64,000 bases of DNA from Hondaea fermentalgiana (lineage: Eukaryota > Sar > Bigyra > Thraustochytrida > Thraustochytriidae): the NCBI GenBank assembly GCA_014084085.1, contig NPFB01000047.1:769-64768 (forward strand), read 5' to 3'. A model generated the notes under the pieces. That model ran no database searches. It saw only the letters and a list, made by a program, of their open reading frames with translations, and was not told the origin of the DNA. The number at the start of each line of letters is the position of its first letter. The first letter of the stretch is position 1. Of the stretch, positions 8,899 to 18,154 are shown piece after piece. Position numbers and translations under genes: made by a program.

Positions 8899-9813
8899 TT
8901 AGTTCATGCAAGACTCGTACGTTGGGATCAGGTAGCGAATGTTGATATAGGCATCAGGTCCACCATAGGTCTCAAAGAGCTCGAGCGTGCTGCTGATGAG
9001 ATCACCAAGGTTGTCGTTCTTCTTTTGCGAGTAGTCAATGGCATCACCAATGTTGATGTTCTTGTTCTTGAAAATGTTGAAGACGGGAAGGATCTGGCGA
9101 TAGTATGGGACGAGTGCGCGGCCAATCATGCCGCCGCCCTCCTGGTCGACATCCGCGAGGACGAGGGCTTGAAGAAGACGCAGAACGCGAACAATGACCT
9201 TGGGATCACGAGTGTTGAGAGCGTTTTTGATGGGGATGACGAGCTGGGGAATGACAGGCAGCACCTTGCGGCCGCCGACGCTGACCATGTCCTTGGCGCC
9301 CTCCTCGGCGAGAAAGCTATAGGGCATCTCGGTCTCGCGCAGGCCGTCGAAGAAGAGGGGCAGATAGTGATGGTAGTCGAGGCGCTCGACTTGAACCTTC
9401 CATGCGATCTTTGGCACGGAGCCGTTCTGGTCAACATTCACGGGGAGGTCAGCGCGCTCATAGAATCGACGAAAGGAGGTATTGGGTGGGTTGTCGCGCT
9501 TCTTGTAGGCCTTGTTCTTTGGACGCGGGATGACGGCGCCATCGGCCGGATCGGCAGCTGCAATAGCTTTGGATCTTGCCTCGGGAGGACTGAGACCCCC
9601 GGTGCCTTGGCTCTTGCGTAGAAACTGCTCTGGAGATGGACGCGTAACCTTGCGCTCGAAGCTAAAGGCGCGGACATCAACCTCTCGCTTTTCTTCGCCG
9701 TCACCAATTTGGTCCGGGACGAAGGCCGTGCGATCGAAAGGAGATCCTGTTGCGACGTGCGACTTTTCACGGCCGGTGAGCCGGTAGTTCGGGCGCTTGA
9801 TAGACTCGTCCAT
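8899..9813 (-). CDS. PACRG: Parkin co-regulated gene protein (PACRG), ciliary microtubule protein
   Basis: 304 aa, beginning at the ATG at 9813 ([10 protein letters not shown]). From about residue 115 onward it is very like animal and protist [19 protein letters not shown], the block [75 protein letters not shown], and the terminal [16 protein letters not shown] is a helical-repeat protein that binds inside the inner junction of axonemal doublet microtubules, with FAP20. Its presence implies a motile flagellated stage. The first ~110 residues are a variable, proline- and lysine-containing extension. It reads away from the repeat-rich spacer at 9.8-12.8 kb. Confidence 0.95.
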   Translation of the reverse strand: MDESIKRPNYRLTGREKSHVATGSPFDRTAFVPDQIGDGEEKREVDVRAFSFERKVTRPSPEQFLRKSQGTGGLSPPEARSKAIAAADPADGAVIPRPKNKAYKKRDNPPNTSFRRFYERADLPVNVDQNGSVPKIAWKVQVERLDYHHYLPLFFDGLRETEMPYSFLAEEGAKDMVSVGGRKVLPVIPQLVIPIKNALNTRDPKVIVRVLRLLQALVLADVDQEGGGMIGRALVPYYRQILPVFNIFKNKNINIGDAIDYSQKKNDNLGDLISSTLELFETYGGPDAYINIRYLIPTYESCMN

Positions 9814-9914
9814 GGTTGGTGGCTATGTAGCTAGCTGCCGTGCACCTCTCTCTCTCTGTCTGCCTTGCGGTCGACTCGTTCGGCGATCGAAATGTGGCTC
9901 TGCTGCCACGCTTT

Positions 9915-10003
9915 GCGAGCGTGCGAGCGTGCGAGCGAGCGTGCGTGCGTGCGTGCGTGCGTGCGTACGTGTGTACGCGCGAGCGTGCAAGTGCGAGCGC
10001 GAG
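9915..10003. repeat. (CGTG)n/(CGAG)n microsatellite
   Basis: A mixed tetranucleotide repeat of GCGAGCGT and GCGTGCGT units about 100 bp upstream of the PACRG start (minus strand). It is probably in the promoter or 5' leader. Confidence 0.85.
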
Positions 10004-10948
10004 TGGCACGTGTCTCCGGAGAGCGGCTGCCCGCAAGCTTCCGGACAAAGACTTGCCTGCGACAATGCTTTTGCTTTTGTTCTTGGTCAGTCGTTCGTTG
10101 AGAGCGGAGCACACCTGAGCGAAAGGAGACAGCAAGCAATACAAGCAGGCAGGCAAAGAAGCAAGCAAGCAAGTAAGCAAGAAAGCGTTGAGGCCTCCGC
10201 GCTCTGTTTTGAAAAAGGAACAAGAGAAGAAGGGGAAAAAAAGTCTGCTCTCTACAATGGGTCAATCGGTGCTATTCAGTTGCTGACCCATTAAATTGAG
10301 CTCTCAGGTCTGTCTGTCTGTCTGTTCTGCCTGTCTGTCTCATAACGCTGAGGTGTGTGCTCACGTTAGAAAGAAGCGCGGGAAGAAAGTAAAGTAGAGC
10401 AAGTGGAAAAGCATTCGCACACCGTAACGGATAGCGGGTTGCGCAGTCCTCATTCCTCGAGCGTCTGAACATTCACGTGCCAGACGCGCGAGCGAGGAGC
10501 ACAGTGCAGACGCCTACGATGACGCCCTTGGCGGCCAGGACAGCCCTGGGTGGCAGTTGCGTCGAGTCGGATGCGCATCGAAAGGCTTCAAGTTGGGCTG
10601 GGCTGGTGATCGAATAAACAAAAGCAGAGCAAAGCGAGAGGAAGCAGAGGGCTGGCTGCGCATGGCAGGAAAGAACGAACCTCAGGCTGCGCGTGCTGGC
10701 TGACACGACCACCCGATTAGAAAAAACAAACAAAAAAGGGCGTCGAAGTGCCGGTTTGATCTTTTATTTGGGGCCGAGGAAGAGGCGAGGCACGCGCTCG
10801 CTGGCCGTGTCGATCGACTCGAAGGGAGAAAAAGGAATGACTCTCTCAGACTACTGAGGATGGGCGCCGACCCAGCGATCGTTCCAGACGATCGACGGAC
10901 GTGCTGCTCTGCGCTCTTATCTGAGGTCAACGCCCCGGGTCACCACGG

Positions 10949-10981
10949 ATCAGATCAGATCAGATCAGATCCAGATCAGAT
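10949..10981. repeat. GATCA pentanucleotide repeat
   Basis: Five or more near-tandem GATCA units. The core GATC is palindromic. It lies in the spacer between PACRG and the next plus-strand gene. Confidence 0.8.
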
Positions 10982-12440
10982 CGTTGGCACTCGCTGCAAC
11001 CCAGGCCAGCTAGCTAGCTAGCTGTCTGCGTGAGGCGGCTCGGATTGGATCGATCCCGCCGACACTCGCGCCAGACCATTGGTCGCTGGCAAGAAACGAA
11101 TGCTGCCCGGATGAGGCCCGCCCGCGCGCAGTCGGACGCCCATGACCTGTCTGACTGTCTTGTCTCTTTGGCCGTCCCTTCGTCTCCCTGTCTCCCTGTC
11201 TGTCTGCCTGTCTGCCTGCCTGTCTGCCGGCGCGGGAAGAGGGAGACGAAGGAGGACGCGGCGCCAGAAGCTGACTCAAAAAATCCGCTCTCCGCACGTC
11301 GACCGTCCGTCAGAGGAGAACGTCGGTGGCGTACAGCGTGGCGTGGAGTGGCGTGGCGTGGCGTGGCGTGAGACGTCTCTCTGGCAGGCACACACCGGGT
11401 GGGCGCCTACGAACGAAGGAAAGTGCTCCAGCCAGCCCATCCATCCGCGAGTGGCTGAGCCAATCCGCCCGCGCCTCCTCTCGGTATTGGGACGCCTCTC
11501 CGGCTCGTGCTGCGTGCGCATGCGAGCACCGCCTCTTCAGAAAACGCCAGCAGGATTGGGGCGCAGGCTGATGTGAGTGTTGAGGGCTGAGGCGATCGGT
11601 CAGCAAGGCTCGGGCAAACTTTATGATAAAAAATTACACCTGGCTGGAAACGAAGTCTCGATGCGACGACGTGGTCGCCAACCTGCGCCACCTCAGGCCA
11701 CCTCAGGCCTGGCCTCGGACTGTCTTGCTGGATCAATCGGCATCTTGCTCGGCGGGCCACGGTGCTGCTTGGTCTCCTTGCTGCATGGAGCTGCTGCTAC
11801 TGCCAGCGTTTTGCAGCTGGCTGCTGGTCTGCGAGCCCGGGAATGCTTGCGTCACGCTTTCCGAGTCGCCACCAGCAGCAGCAGCGGCACGACGGGCAGC
11901 GGCCGCGGCGCCCGTATGAAGACTCGGACTGGTCTGCCGCCCGGCCCGTCTTGATTGGAATCGATCGAGCTTCCTTTTCATAAGGCTTCTTCTTGAGTTT
12001 TAGCGCACAGGCAGAAGTAAAAGGAAAATCCTCTGCCAGTGGCTGTGGGTTTTCACATCAAAGAAGAGAGAAAAGAAAAGAAAAAAAGAGAGAAAAAGAA
12101 AGAAAGAAAAAAAGAAAAAAAAGAAAAAAATCGAAGGAGGGACCCCGACTCGACGGTGGTTGCGGAGTGCTTGCGCCCAGATTGGTCAGACAGACGACCG
12201 ACCAGTCGCCCTCGCGCAAGGGCACTTGCGGCCGATCGGATCCGATCCAATCCGCACCGAGCCGATGCGCGCGGTGCCTCTGGGAAGCGACCCGCGAGAA
12301 GCTCGCCTTCCCGGTCTACTGCTAGCTCTGGCCGCTGGAGGTACTGCATTCGCCATTGTTGCGTTGCGTAAAACTGCACTTCTTTTTGTTTTATTTCTTC
12401 AACAGACGGACGACCGGCCCTACTCTGATGAGCAAGGCAG

Positions 12441-12493
<53 letters not shown>

Positions 12494-12593
12494 NNNNNNN
12501 NNNNNNNNNNNNNNNNNNNNNNNNNNNNNNNNNNNNNNNNNNNNNNNNNNNNNNNNNNNNNNNNNNNNNNNNNNNNNNNNNNNNNNNNNNNNN

Positions 12594-12646
<53 letters not shown>
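12441..12646. repeat. (GCAA)n tetranucleotide array spanning the assembly gap
   Basis: Perfect GCAA units run from 12441 to 12493 and resume at 12594 to about 12646, on either side of 100 N. Both sides are the same unit, so the gap almost certainly lies inside one array whose true length is unknown. It lies about 180 bp upstream of the predicted start of the gene at 12823. Confidence 0.95.
12494..12593. other. 100-base N assembly gap
   Basis: Exactly 100 N characters, the conventional placeholder for a gap of unknown size. It interrupts a (GCAA)n array and no coding sequence. Confidence 0.99.
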
Positions 12647-12822
12647 GGAGAAAAGACTGACGCTGCGCGAGCGAGCGCAGGGCCCGGCAAAACCAGAACC
12701 CCCCAATTCTCCAAGGTCGCCACGGCCTACTCGCGCGCAGAGAGAGAGTGAAGGGCCAAGGCAAGGCGCAGAGCTTCTGTTGGTCCTGGCAGCCCACGCA
12801 GGCAAGTACGTACAGGTACAAT

Positions 12823-13827
12823 ATGATGCAGGGCAATATGCAGGCGGAGTCCGCGCAAGCAGACATGCCCGCAAGGTCCTCGGCGGAGCTCGACTTTCAT
12901 CACCTCGGCGGAGAGGTCGACACCGAGCAGCGAGAAGAACAACACTATAAACAGAACCTTTGGATCGTTTCTCCCCAACCGCAATCCCACGATCCGCATC
13001 ATCTGCGTCACCAGCACGAGCCGCATCAAGTGAGGCAGGAGCCGTGGATGATGGGCGCCCAAACACTCGACTTCGAGCATCAAGGAAGGCAAGAGTCGTG
13101 GGATCACCATCAAGCAAACGCAAACCTCCAAATCGAACCCATTCTCGAGGAAGACGACACCACACTCACACTGGGTATAATCACTGGAGACTTTCAAGCT
13201 GAAGATGATACCATGGAACCTCTGATCTTGCCACCCAATGGAAGTGATCTTCCTTTACCCGCATCACACCTCTTTGTGGAGAACATCTCGCAGCAGTACA
13301 TTCATCCCCAGCGCGTGGTCAAAACCTCCTCCAGAGCGCCTGGAAGCTTCGAGTCCAACGAGGAAGCGCAAACGTGCAAGACCACGACAAAGCGCAAGAG
13401 CCATGAGTCCTCTCGCATTGACGACCGACCAGAAGAAAAGCGGCCCAGGCGCCAGCGCAAGCGTAGAGTGCCTGGAGACGCGCTACCATCCCTGGCCACG
13501 CGCGCAACGTCAGCTGCGCATCTGGGGTCTTCCGCTGATGATTTGGACCGCATCGAGCGCCAACGACAACGGGCGGACCAGCATCTTGAGCAGCGTGCGC
13601 GCAATGCAGCCCTTCGCGCCCTCACAGTCGCGGAGCTCCGGGAGAAATTGGCCCAAGCTGAAGAAGAGGACTTAGTCGTCAAGCACCGCCACCGGCGCGA
13701 CGTCATTTGTCCAAAATGCACAACTACGAATCGTATCAAAACGATTCATAAAATCCTCTCCGATCGCGTAACCTGTGATGCTAGCGTGAGCTCAGCGCAG
13801 ACAGAGGCTCTGGATGACTCCTTCTGA
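12823..13827 (+). CDS. Hypothetical His/Gln-rich protein with a C-terminal Cys pair
   Basis: 334 aa from the ATG at 12823 (MMQGNMQ); an in-frame ATG at 12748 would add 25 residues. I do not recognise the family. The N-terminal half is rich in His, Gln and acidic residues (DPHHLRHQHEPHQ). A basic region follows at about 190-215 (KRPRRQRKRRV, a likely nuclear localisation signal). Then comes a helical, probably coiled-coil stretch (RIERQRQRADQHLEQRAR, then ALRALTVAELREKLAQAEEE), and near the end CPKCTTTNRIKTIHKILSDRVTC, with a CxxC pair that could hold a metal. The layout would suit a nuclear regulatory protein, but that is a guess. The gene converges with the four-TM gene at 14471. Confidence 0.6.
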   Translation: MMQGNMQAESAQADMPARSSAELDFHHLGGEVDTEQREEQHYKQNLWIVSPQPQSHDPHHLRHQHEPHQVRQEPWMMGAQTLDFEHQGRQESWDHHQANANLQIEPILEEDDTTLTLGIITGDFQAEDDTMEPLILPPNGSDLPLPASHLFVENISQQYIHPQRVVKTSSRAPGSFESNEEAQTCKTTTKRKSHESSRIDDRPEEKRPRRQRKRRVPGDALPSLATRATSAAHLGSSADDLDRIERQRQRADQHLEQRARNAALRALTVAELREKLAQAEEEDLVVKHRHRRDVICPKCTTTNRIKTIHKILSDRVTCDASVSSAQTEALDDSF

Positions 13828-14470
13828 CCAACCTGTGCTTTTTTTTAAAGAAGTCGACCCGCCCTCTTGGCTACATTTGGACAAAGGAAAAAAACTTGAC
13901 TTCTATCCTTGCAAGGGTTGTCGGCTTCGCAAATACGACCCAGCGAAACAAGACGATTATCTGTGGGCAGCGGCGCTCTGAGCCTTTCTCTGGTTTTCTC
14001 GATGCTAAATATGAATTAGTTGTGTGTTTCTTGTAATAAAAATGGCGCTTGAGCGTCTTTACATTCCTTTTCATTCGTTCCTTTTCTGCAAAAATTAAGC
14101 AGTCTCACTCTTCATATTCGTCAACTTGCACCTACAAAGCAGCATTTTTGCTTTCTTAAGCTTAAAGACAAACAATACCCACGCTTCCTTCTTGCTTGAT
14201 TCCAAATTGAGAAAGCAAAAAGACCGCATGCAATGTATGAAATGCGAAGTTGCCCGTGCTTACGTTGTTCGCCTCTGGGCACATGGACAGTGAACGCTTT
14301 GACTCCTCTCACACGTAATCGACACGTGCACCTCAGACGCGTTTCACTTTTTTTGAATAAGTAATTTTATAATAAAAAATTGAAATGCATGTATCCACCT
14401 CAGGCGCCGCTCTGCTTTCCAAAATTAGAGACCGGTCACCCTCTTTCACGGTTAAGTTAAGACTCTCTCA
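13828..14470. other. Convergent 3' spacer
   Basis: An AT-richer spacer between two genes that converge on it. It has AATAAA-like sequences at about 14034 and 14363 that could act as poly(A) signals, the first about 205 bases past the upstream stop codon. No gene is seen. Confidence 0.5.
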
Positions 14471-15220
14471 TCAGGCCACCTTTTTTAAATTCGACATGGA
14501 CATGGACGCATCGTCGAGAGAGTTCGACGACTTGATTGTCTTTGCGCTTGCATTATAAAGATTTCGCACGAGTGACATGCGCTGATGCTCTCGCCAGCCC
14601 ACGAGAAGCGCTGCACCGAGACTCAGCACGACCCCCATACCGTGAAAGGTGGCCAAGGCCAATGCTACATTGGGCTGCAAGGTGCCAAGGCGAGCCTGCC
14701 ACAAAGGAAGGACGATCCACGCCAAGATAACCAGCGTGAGAAGCATCGCTGTACCATAGCAGTATCCAGCCAGCAGCCATCGCCTTGACCGAGGCAGGGT
14801 AAGCGCAAACGCGCTTAGACCCGTCACGAGCATCCACAACACGAGACCAGATCCAGGTCGCACACTAAAGAGCGCTTTATTCGGTGTCTCGGCGCCTCGT
14901 AGGACCCAGATATTTACGCTGAGACTTGCTGCGCCGTATGCAAGTTGCGCACCCACCAAGGCTCGACTCAAGCCCCAAAGAGCCCACCCGTTCGACAGAT
15001 CCTCTCGAGCCTGGTCGTGGCCCTGGAGCGCTGACGATGCTGTTGTTGCTGTTGCGGTTGGTCCTAAAGCTGCTGGTGTTGTCTTGCCGTGCTGATCCTG
15101 ACGCGGGTCGGCGGAATCCGCATTCGCGCCGCGGGGGGCTCTGTTCCGCAGCTTGCGCGCCTCCGCCCGCTCGAGCGCCTGTTCGCGTCGAAGCCACGCG
15201 CTTCCGCGCACCCTCACCAT
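14471..15220 (-). CDS. Hypothetical four-span membrane protein
   Basis: 249 aa from the ATG at 15220. The first ~75 residues are hydrophilic and basic, then Ala/Thr-rich. Four hydrophobic segments follow: about 80-105 (WGLSRALVGAQLAYGAASLS), 122-140 (GLVLWMLVTGLSAFALTL), 148-172 (LLAGYCYGTAMLLTLVILAW) and 185-207 (VALALATFHGMGVVLSLGAA). The protein ends in a Ser-rich cytosolic-looking tail with many possible phosphorylation sites. The arrangement resembles small tetraspan membrane proteins in general, but no family motif is visible. The start codon is plausible because it directly begins the basic stretch. The gene converges with the hypothetical gene at 12823 and is divergent from the KH-Smr gene at 16048. 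Confidence 0.65.
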   Translation of the reverse strand: MVRVRGSAWLRREQALERAEARKLRNRAPRGANADSADPRQDQHGKTTPAALGPTATATTASSALQGHDQAREDLSNGWALWGLSRALVGAQLAYGAASLSVNIWVLRGAETPNKALFSVRPGSGLVLWMLVTGLSAFALTLPRSRRWLLAGYCYGTAMLLTLVILAWIVLPLWQARLGTLQPNVALALATFHGMGVVLSLGAALLVGWREHQRMSLVRNLYNASAKTIKSSNSLDDASMSMSNLKKVA

Positions 15221-16047
15221 CGTGGACGGGCACGCTTCTCACCCACGCCCCGCCGCGCAAGCCCAGCCCAGCCCAGCCCAGCCTCGCAGGCTTGCCGTGC
15301 AGTCCGCAGCCTTGCAGCTGCGCACTACTTTCTGCCCACGTGCTCGCCTTCATGCCCATCTGCCTGCTGTTCATGCCCACGTGCTGCCGCTGCCGCCATG
15401 GCCGCTGGCTCGGGTCTCTCTCTGTCTGTCTGTCTGTGTGTCTGTGTGTCTGTTTGTTCGTCTGGGTTTGTCTGTCTGTCTGTCTGGCTGATGAGTAGTA
15501 GCCTATAAACTAGCTGCCACTGCTGCTGCAGCTGCCGCCAATGCAACCATGGCAAGCTGTCTCTCACTCTGACAGTGAATGCAGTGATGGAAGAAACAAG
15601 GTCGGGCGAGGCAGCGAGCCTGGAGGAGCCAGCGAGAGCGATACGCGCCGCGCCCGCCAGCCCGTCCTTGCCGGCCCTGGCCAGTCCTGGCCTGCTGCCT
15701 GTTGGCTTCAGCACAATGTGGCCTGGCTTGGACTGGGTGGCTTGGCTCGGCTGACAGTGACTACTGCACTGCACAGTCAGTTGTGAACAATGGCGCCCTT
15801 TCTCCCGTCGAAGGCGGCCGGAGACTGCCTCCCACCGACTGACTCCCTGCTGCCCTGGGCCAGCCGGGTGGCCGCGTGCCCCTTTTCACAGCAGGCAAGC
15901 AGCAGCAGGCAAAACACGAACGAGGATCACGGGCCAGCCTGACCTGAGGAATCGCGGGCAGCAGGCGAGCAGGCAGACAGACGGGCAGACGGGCAGGCAG
16001 AGGCCGCGCGCGTTGTCGTAGAACGGACAGGAGCGGCGGGCCAGAAG
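15221..16047. other. Divergent spacer with CTGT and CCAGC repeats
   Basis: Shared upstream region of two divergently transcribed genes. It contains AGCCC/CCAGC repeats at about 15262-15287, CTGT runs at 15418-15485, and CAGG/CAGA runs at 15950-16000 just before the KH-Smr start. No gene is seen; the several overlapping short ORFs only translate these repeats. Confidence 0.5.
15418..15485. repeat. (CTGT)n microsatellite
   Basis: Mixed CTGT/CTGTGT units in the divergent spacer between the four-TM gene and the KH-Smr gene. Confidence 0.85.
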
Positions 16048-17043
16048 ATGACGGGCACGACGCGCATCGTGGTGCAGGTGCCCAAGAACATGCAGGGCAA
16101 AGTGATCGGGCGCGGCGCAGCGACACTCAAGGACATTGAGAGCGACTACGACGTCAAGCTGCATATGCCCGCCAGAGATTCGGACTCGGAGGACGTCGTC
16201 ATCGAGGGCGCTGCGGACAAGTGTGAGTTCGCCAAGCGTCGCGTCCTCGACATCATCGGCCAGGCTCCGGACGTGACCAGCGGCGCGCGCGCAGAGGCGC
16301 AAAAGCTCTACGACGAGGCCGACCGCCTCTTCGAGGCCGCCCGAAATGCCGGCTCTTCCGAAGAGTCCAGAGACCTCAAGGATCAAGCCCACGCGAAACG
16401 TCGCGAGGCAGAGGAAGCCAATGAACGCGCGGCGCGCGTCATTTTTGAGCACAAGAACGGCGGCTATGGCCTTGACCAAATGGATCTCCACGGCCTTTAC
16501 GTTAAAGAGGCCATGCACTTTGTGGAGGAACGCCTCCGCAAGGTCGATGACAAGCTCCGTGCCAACGAAATGGAGCTTGTCATCATTCCTGGCCAGGGCA
16601 TTCACTCCAGCGGCGCCGCCAAAATCAAGCCTACCGTCGAGCAGTACCTTCGCGACAACAACTACCCGTACGAGCTTGATCCTGCCGGCGGGCAATTTAC
16701 TGTTTCCTTCAAGGACGCAGGCCCCGAAGTCTCGCAGCCTGCCGCGGCCCCGACGCCGGCGCAGCCCTCCAAGCCCGAGACCCAGGCGCAGCCTGCCAAC
16801 AAGCCGGATACCCAGCCGAGCCAGCCTGCCGGTCACGCCTCTGCGTCCGAAAACAACCAAAGCAAAGACGAGCCCACATGGGAGCACCTTCTCACAAAGT
16901 GTTTTCAGCTCTGTTTTTCTCATTTCTTCTCGTCAAAGGAGCAGGGGGCAAACACAAGCTCATCACAGCAGCAGCAACAACAGCAGCAAGGCCGGTCCGC
17001 ACCTCAGACGCAAGAGGTCAACCGAAGTGTTGCTCAGGTTTAA
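16048..17043 (+). CDS. KH-domain, DUF1771 and Smr-domain protein
   Basis: 331 aa. Residues 4-70 form a KH RNA-binding domain with the GRGA version of the GxxG loop (GKVIGRGAATLKDIE). Residues ~78-135 are the helical DUF1771 region (ARAEAQKLYDEADRLFEAA, then AKRREAEEANERAARVIF). Residues ~142-225 are an Smr domain with the DLHGL motif near 145 and PGQGIHSSGAAKIKPTVEQYL near 180, which is the GxGxHS variant typical of DUF1771-Smr proteins. Smr domains can have endonuclease activity on RNA or DNA, and with a KH domain an RNA-directed role, such as cleavage in mRNA quality control, is plausible. The tail is Pro/Ala/Gln-rich with a polyQ run (about 308-316). The stop lies 156 bp from the stop of the convergent gene at 17200. 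Confidence 0.85.
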   Translation: MTGTTRIVVQVPKNMQGKVIGRGAATLKDIESDYDVKLHMPARDSDSEDVVIEGAADKCEFAKRRVLDIIGQAPDVTSGARAEAQKLYDEADRLFEAARNAGSSEESRDLKDQAHAKRREAEEANERAARVIFEHKNGGYGLDQMDLHGLYVKEAMHFVEERLRKVDDKLRANEMELVIIPGQGIHSSGAAKIKPTVEQYLRDNNYPYELDPAGGQFTVSFKDAGPEVSQPAAAPTPAQPSKPETQAQPANKPDTQPSQPAGHASASENNQSKDEPTWEHLLTKCFQLCFSHFFSSKEQGANTSSSQQQQQQQQGRSAPQTQEVNRSVAQV

Positions 17044-17199
17044 CTGCTGGTTTGCACGAGTGTTCATGCGACTCTCATGATCATCATCATTATCGACAAC
17101 CTTCAACATGTTTGACATTTACATTCACGTTTCGTCTCGGCCGGTTTTCTTTTCCTCTCTGCAAGTCGTATACATTCGCTTCGTCTCAACATGGCGAGA

Positions 17200-17751
17200 T
17201 CAAGGCTCCTTGAAGAGTCGAAGCACACCACCGTGGAACGAGCCCTTGTTCCAGTGATGCACGTCGTCGTAGCGTTTCTTCTCCTTGGAAGCTGTTTGCC
17301 GCCGCTTCTTGCGCTCCCGGCCCGTCACCACACCCGACGCGTCAACCTCGGCCTGCTGCTTCTTGGCTCGCTCGGCGAGCGTCTTGTCTCTTGAGAAGAG
17401 GATCTTGAGCGGCACCTTTTCCCGCTTTTCAGGCTTGCAACCGAGACGCGCGAGCTTGGCGGCCTCGTACGCCTTGCGGTCGCGTTTGCTCATCCCGCTC
17501 GCGCCCAGCTCCATCACGTCTTGGTACGTCGCCTCGCGCTCCAGGCGCGCCTTCTTCCGCGCGACCGCCTCCTCGTACCTCCTCGCCTCCCGCGAGCCCG
17601 CCGCCCCCGGCGTCGCCGCCGCGCCGTCGGATGCCGCGCCGTCGGATGCCGCGCCGCGACTCCGTTTCCGCGAGGCGCGCGCCTCCCGCGGCGCCGACGG
17701 CTCCGAGAAGACCACCGTCTCCACGCGCGCGCGCGACCGCGGCTTGCTCAT
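17200..17751 (-). CDS. Small basic nucleolar-type protein, possibly FSAF1/C1orf131 (DUF4602)-like
   Basis: 183 aa from the ATG at 17751 (MSKPRSRARVETVVFSEP). The frame is open upstream to 18117, but those 122 residues include translated repeats (LACLLACLL), so the later start is preferred. The protein is rich in Lys/Arg/Ala. It has helical segments (RRYEEAVARKKARLEREATY and SGMSKRDRKAYEAAKLARLG), then KVPLKILFSRDK, and ends in HHWNKGSFHGGVLRLFKEP. The basic, helical body and the GxFxGGxLRL-type ending recall small-subunit processome factors of the C1orf131 family, but I cannot align it with confidence. It lies downstream of guanylate kinase on the same strand, 403 bp apart. Confidence 0.55.
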   Translation of the reverse strand: MSKPRSRARVETVVFSEPSAPREARASRKRSRGAASDGAASDGAAATPGAAGSREARRYEEAVARKKARLEREATYQDVMELGASGMSKRDRKAYEAAKLARLGCKPEKREKVPLKILFSRDKTLAERAKKQQAEVDASGVVTGRERKKRRQTASKEKKRYDDVHHWNKGSFHGGVLRLFKEP

Positions 17752-18086
17752 CTCCCCGCGCTGCTCCTCGCCCGCCCGCGTCCTTGCGCAGACGCGGTCT
17801 GCCTGCGACACCGACCGCGGCGGCGGCGACTGCGACTTGCTTGGTTGCTGCTGCGCGGGTGGGTGGACGCGGAGGAGGGACTCGGAGCGAGGGACTCGGA
17901 GCGAGGGACTTTTCCCAGGAGGGAGGGACAGGGAGGGAGGGGCTCCTTCACGCGGAGCAAGTATCGCGAGACGGCTTGGGCCAGAGGCGAGGCTGGCGAG
18001 ACGGCGTGCCACTAATCTCACTGGTCCCGATTGCTCCAAAACCAAAGGCGCGCTCCTTCGGAAAAGAAGAATCGTGATCAACCTGT

Positions 18087-18119
<33 letters not shown>

Positions 18120-18154
18120 TAGCTCATCAGGATTCAGAAGCTTCTCATAATGAG
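17752..18154. other. Spacer between guanylate kinase and the basic-protein gene
   Basis: Contains a 14-bp direct repeat (GAGGGACTCGGAGC, about 2.6 copies at 17875-17910) and a (GCAA)n run at 18087-18119. Both lie upstream of the minus-strand start at 17751. No separate gene is seen. Confidence 0.5.
18087..18119. repeat. (GCAA)n microsatellite
   Basis: About eight CAAG units on the plus strand, CTTG on the strand of the gene at 17751-17200. It is the same repeat family as the array at 12441-12646 and the short run at 331-356. Confidence 0.9.

Larger units (their letters stand above)
9814..12822. other. Repeat-rich intergenic region with assembly gap
   Basis: Three kilobases without a gene I can support. 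It holds (CGTG)n/(CGAG)n at 9915-10003, CAAG/CAGG runs at 10143-10182, CTGT runs at 10312-10342, GATCA repeats at 10949-10981, CCTGTCTG runs at 11180-11228, GTGGC repeats at 11338-11371, a purine tract at 12060-12130, and the interrupted (GCAA)n array at 12441-12646. The long overlapping ORFs on both strands here have repeat-like or arginine/serine-only composition typical of GC-rich non-coding DNA. Confidence 0.6.

Noticed and set aside
11014..11391. Overlapping ORFs on both strands in the repeat-rich spacer
   Set aside because: They are made of translated CTGT, GTGGC and similar repeats (RQTGRQTGRQ and the like), not genes.
12053..13165. 370-codon minus-strand ORF crossing the N gap
   Set aside because: It translates through the 100 N and the GCAA array (LACLLACLL) and overlaps the plus-strand gene.
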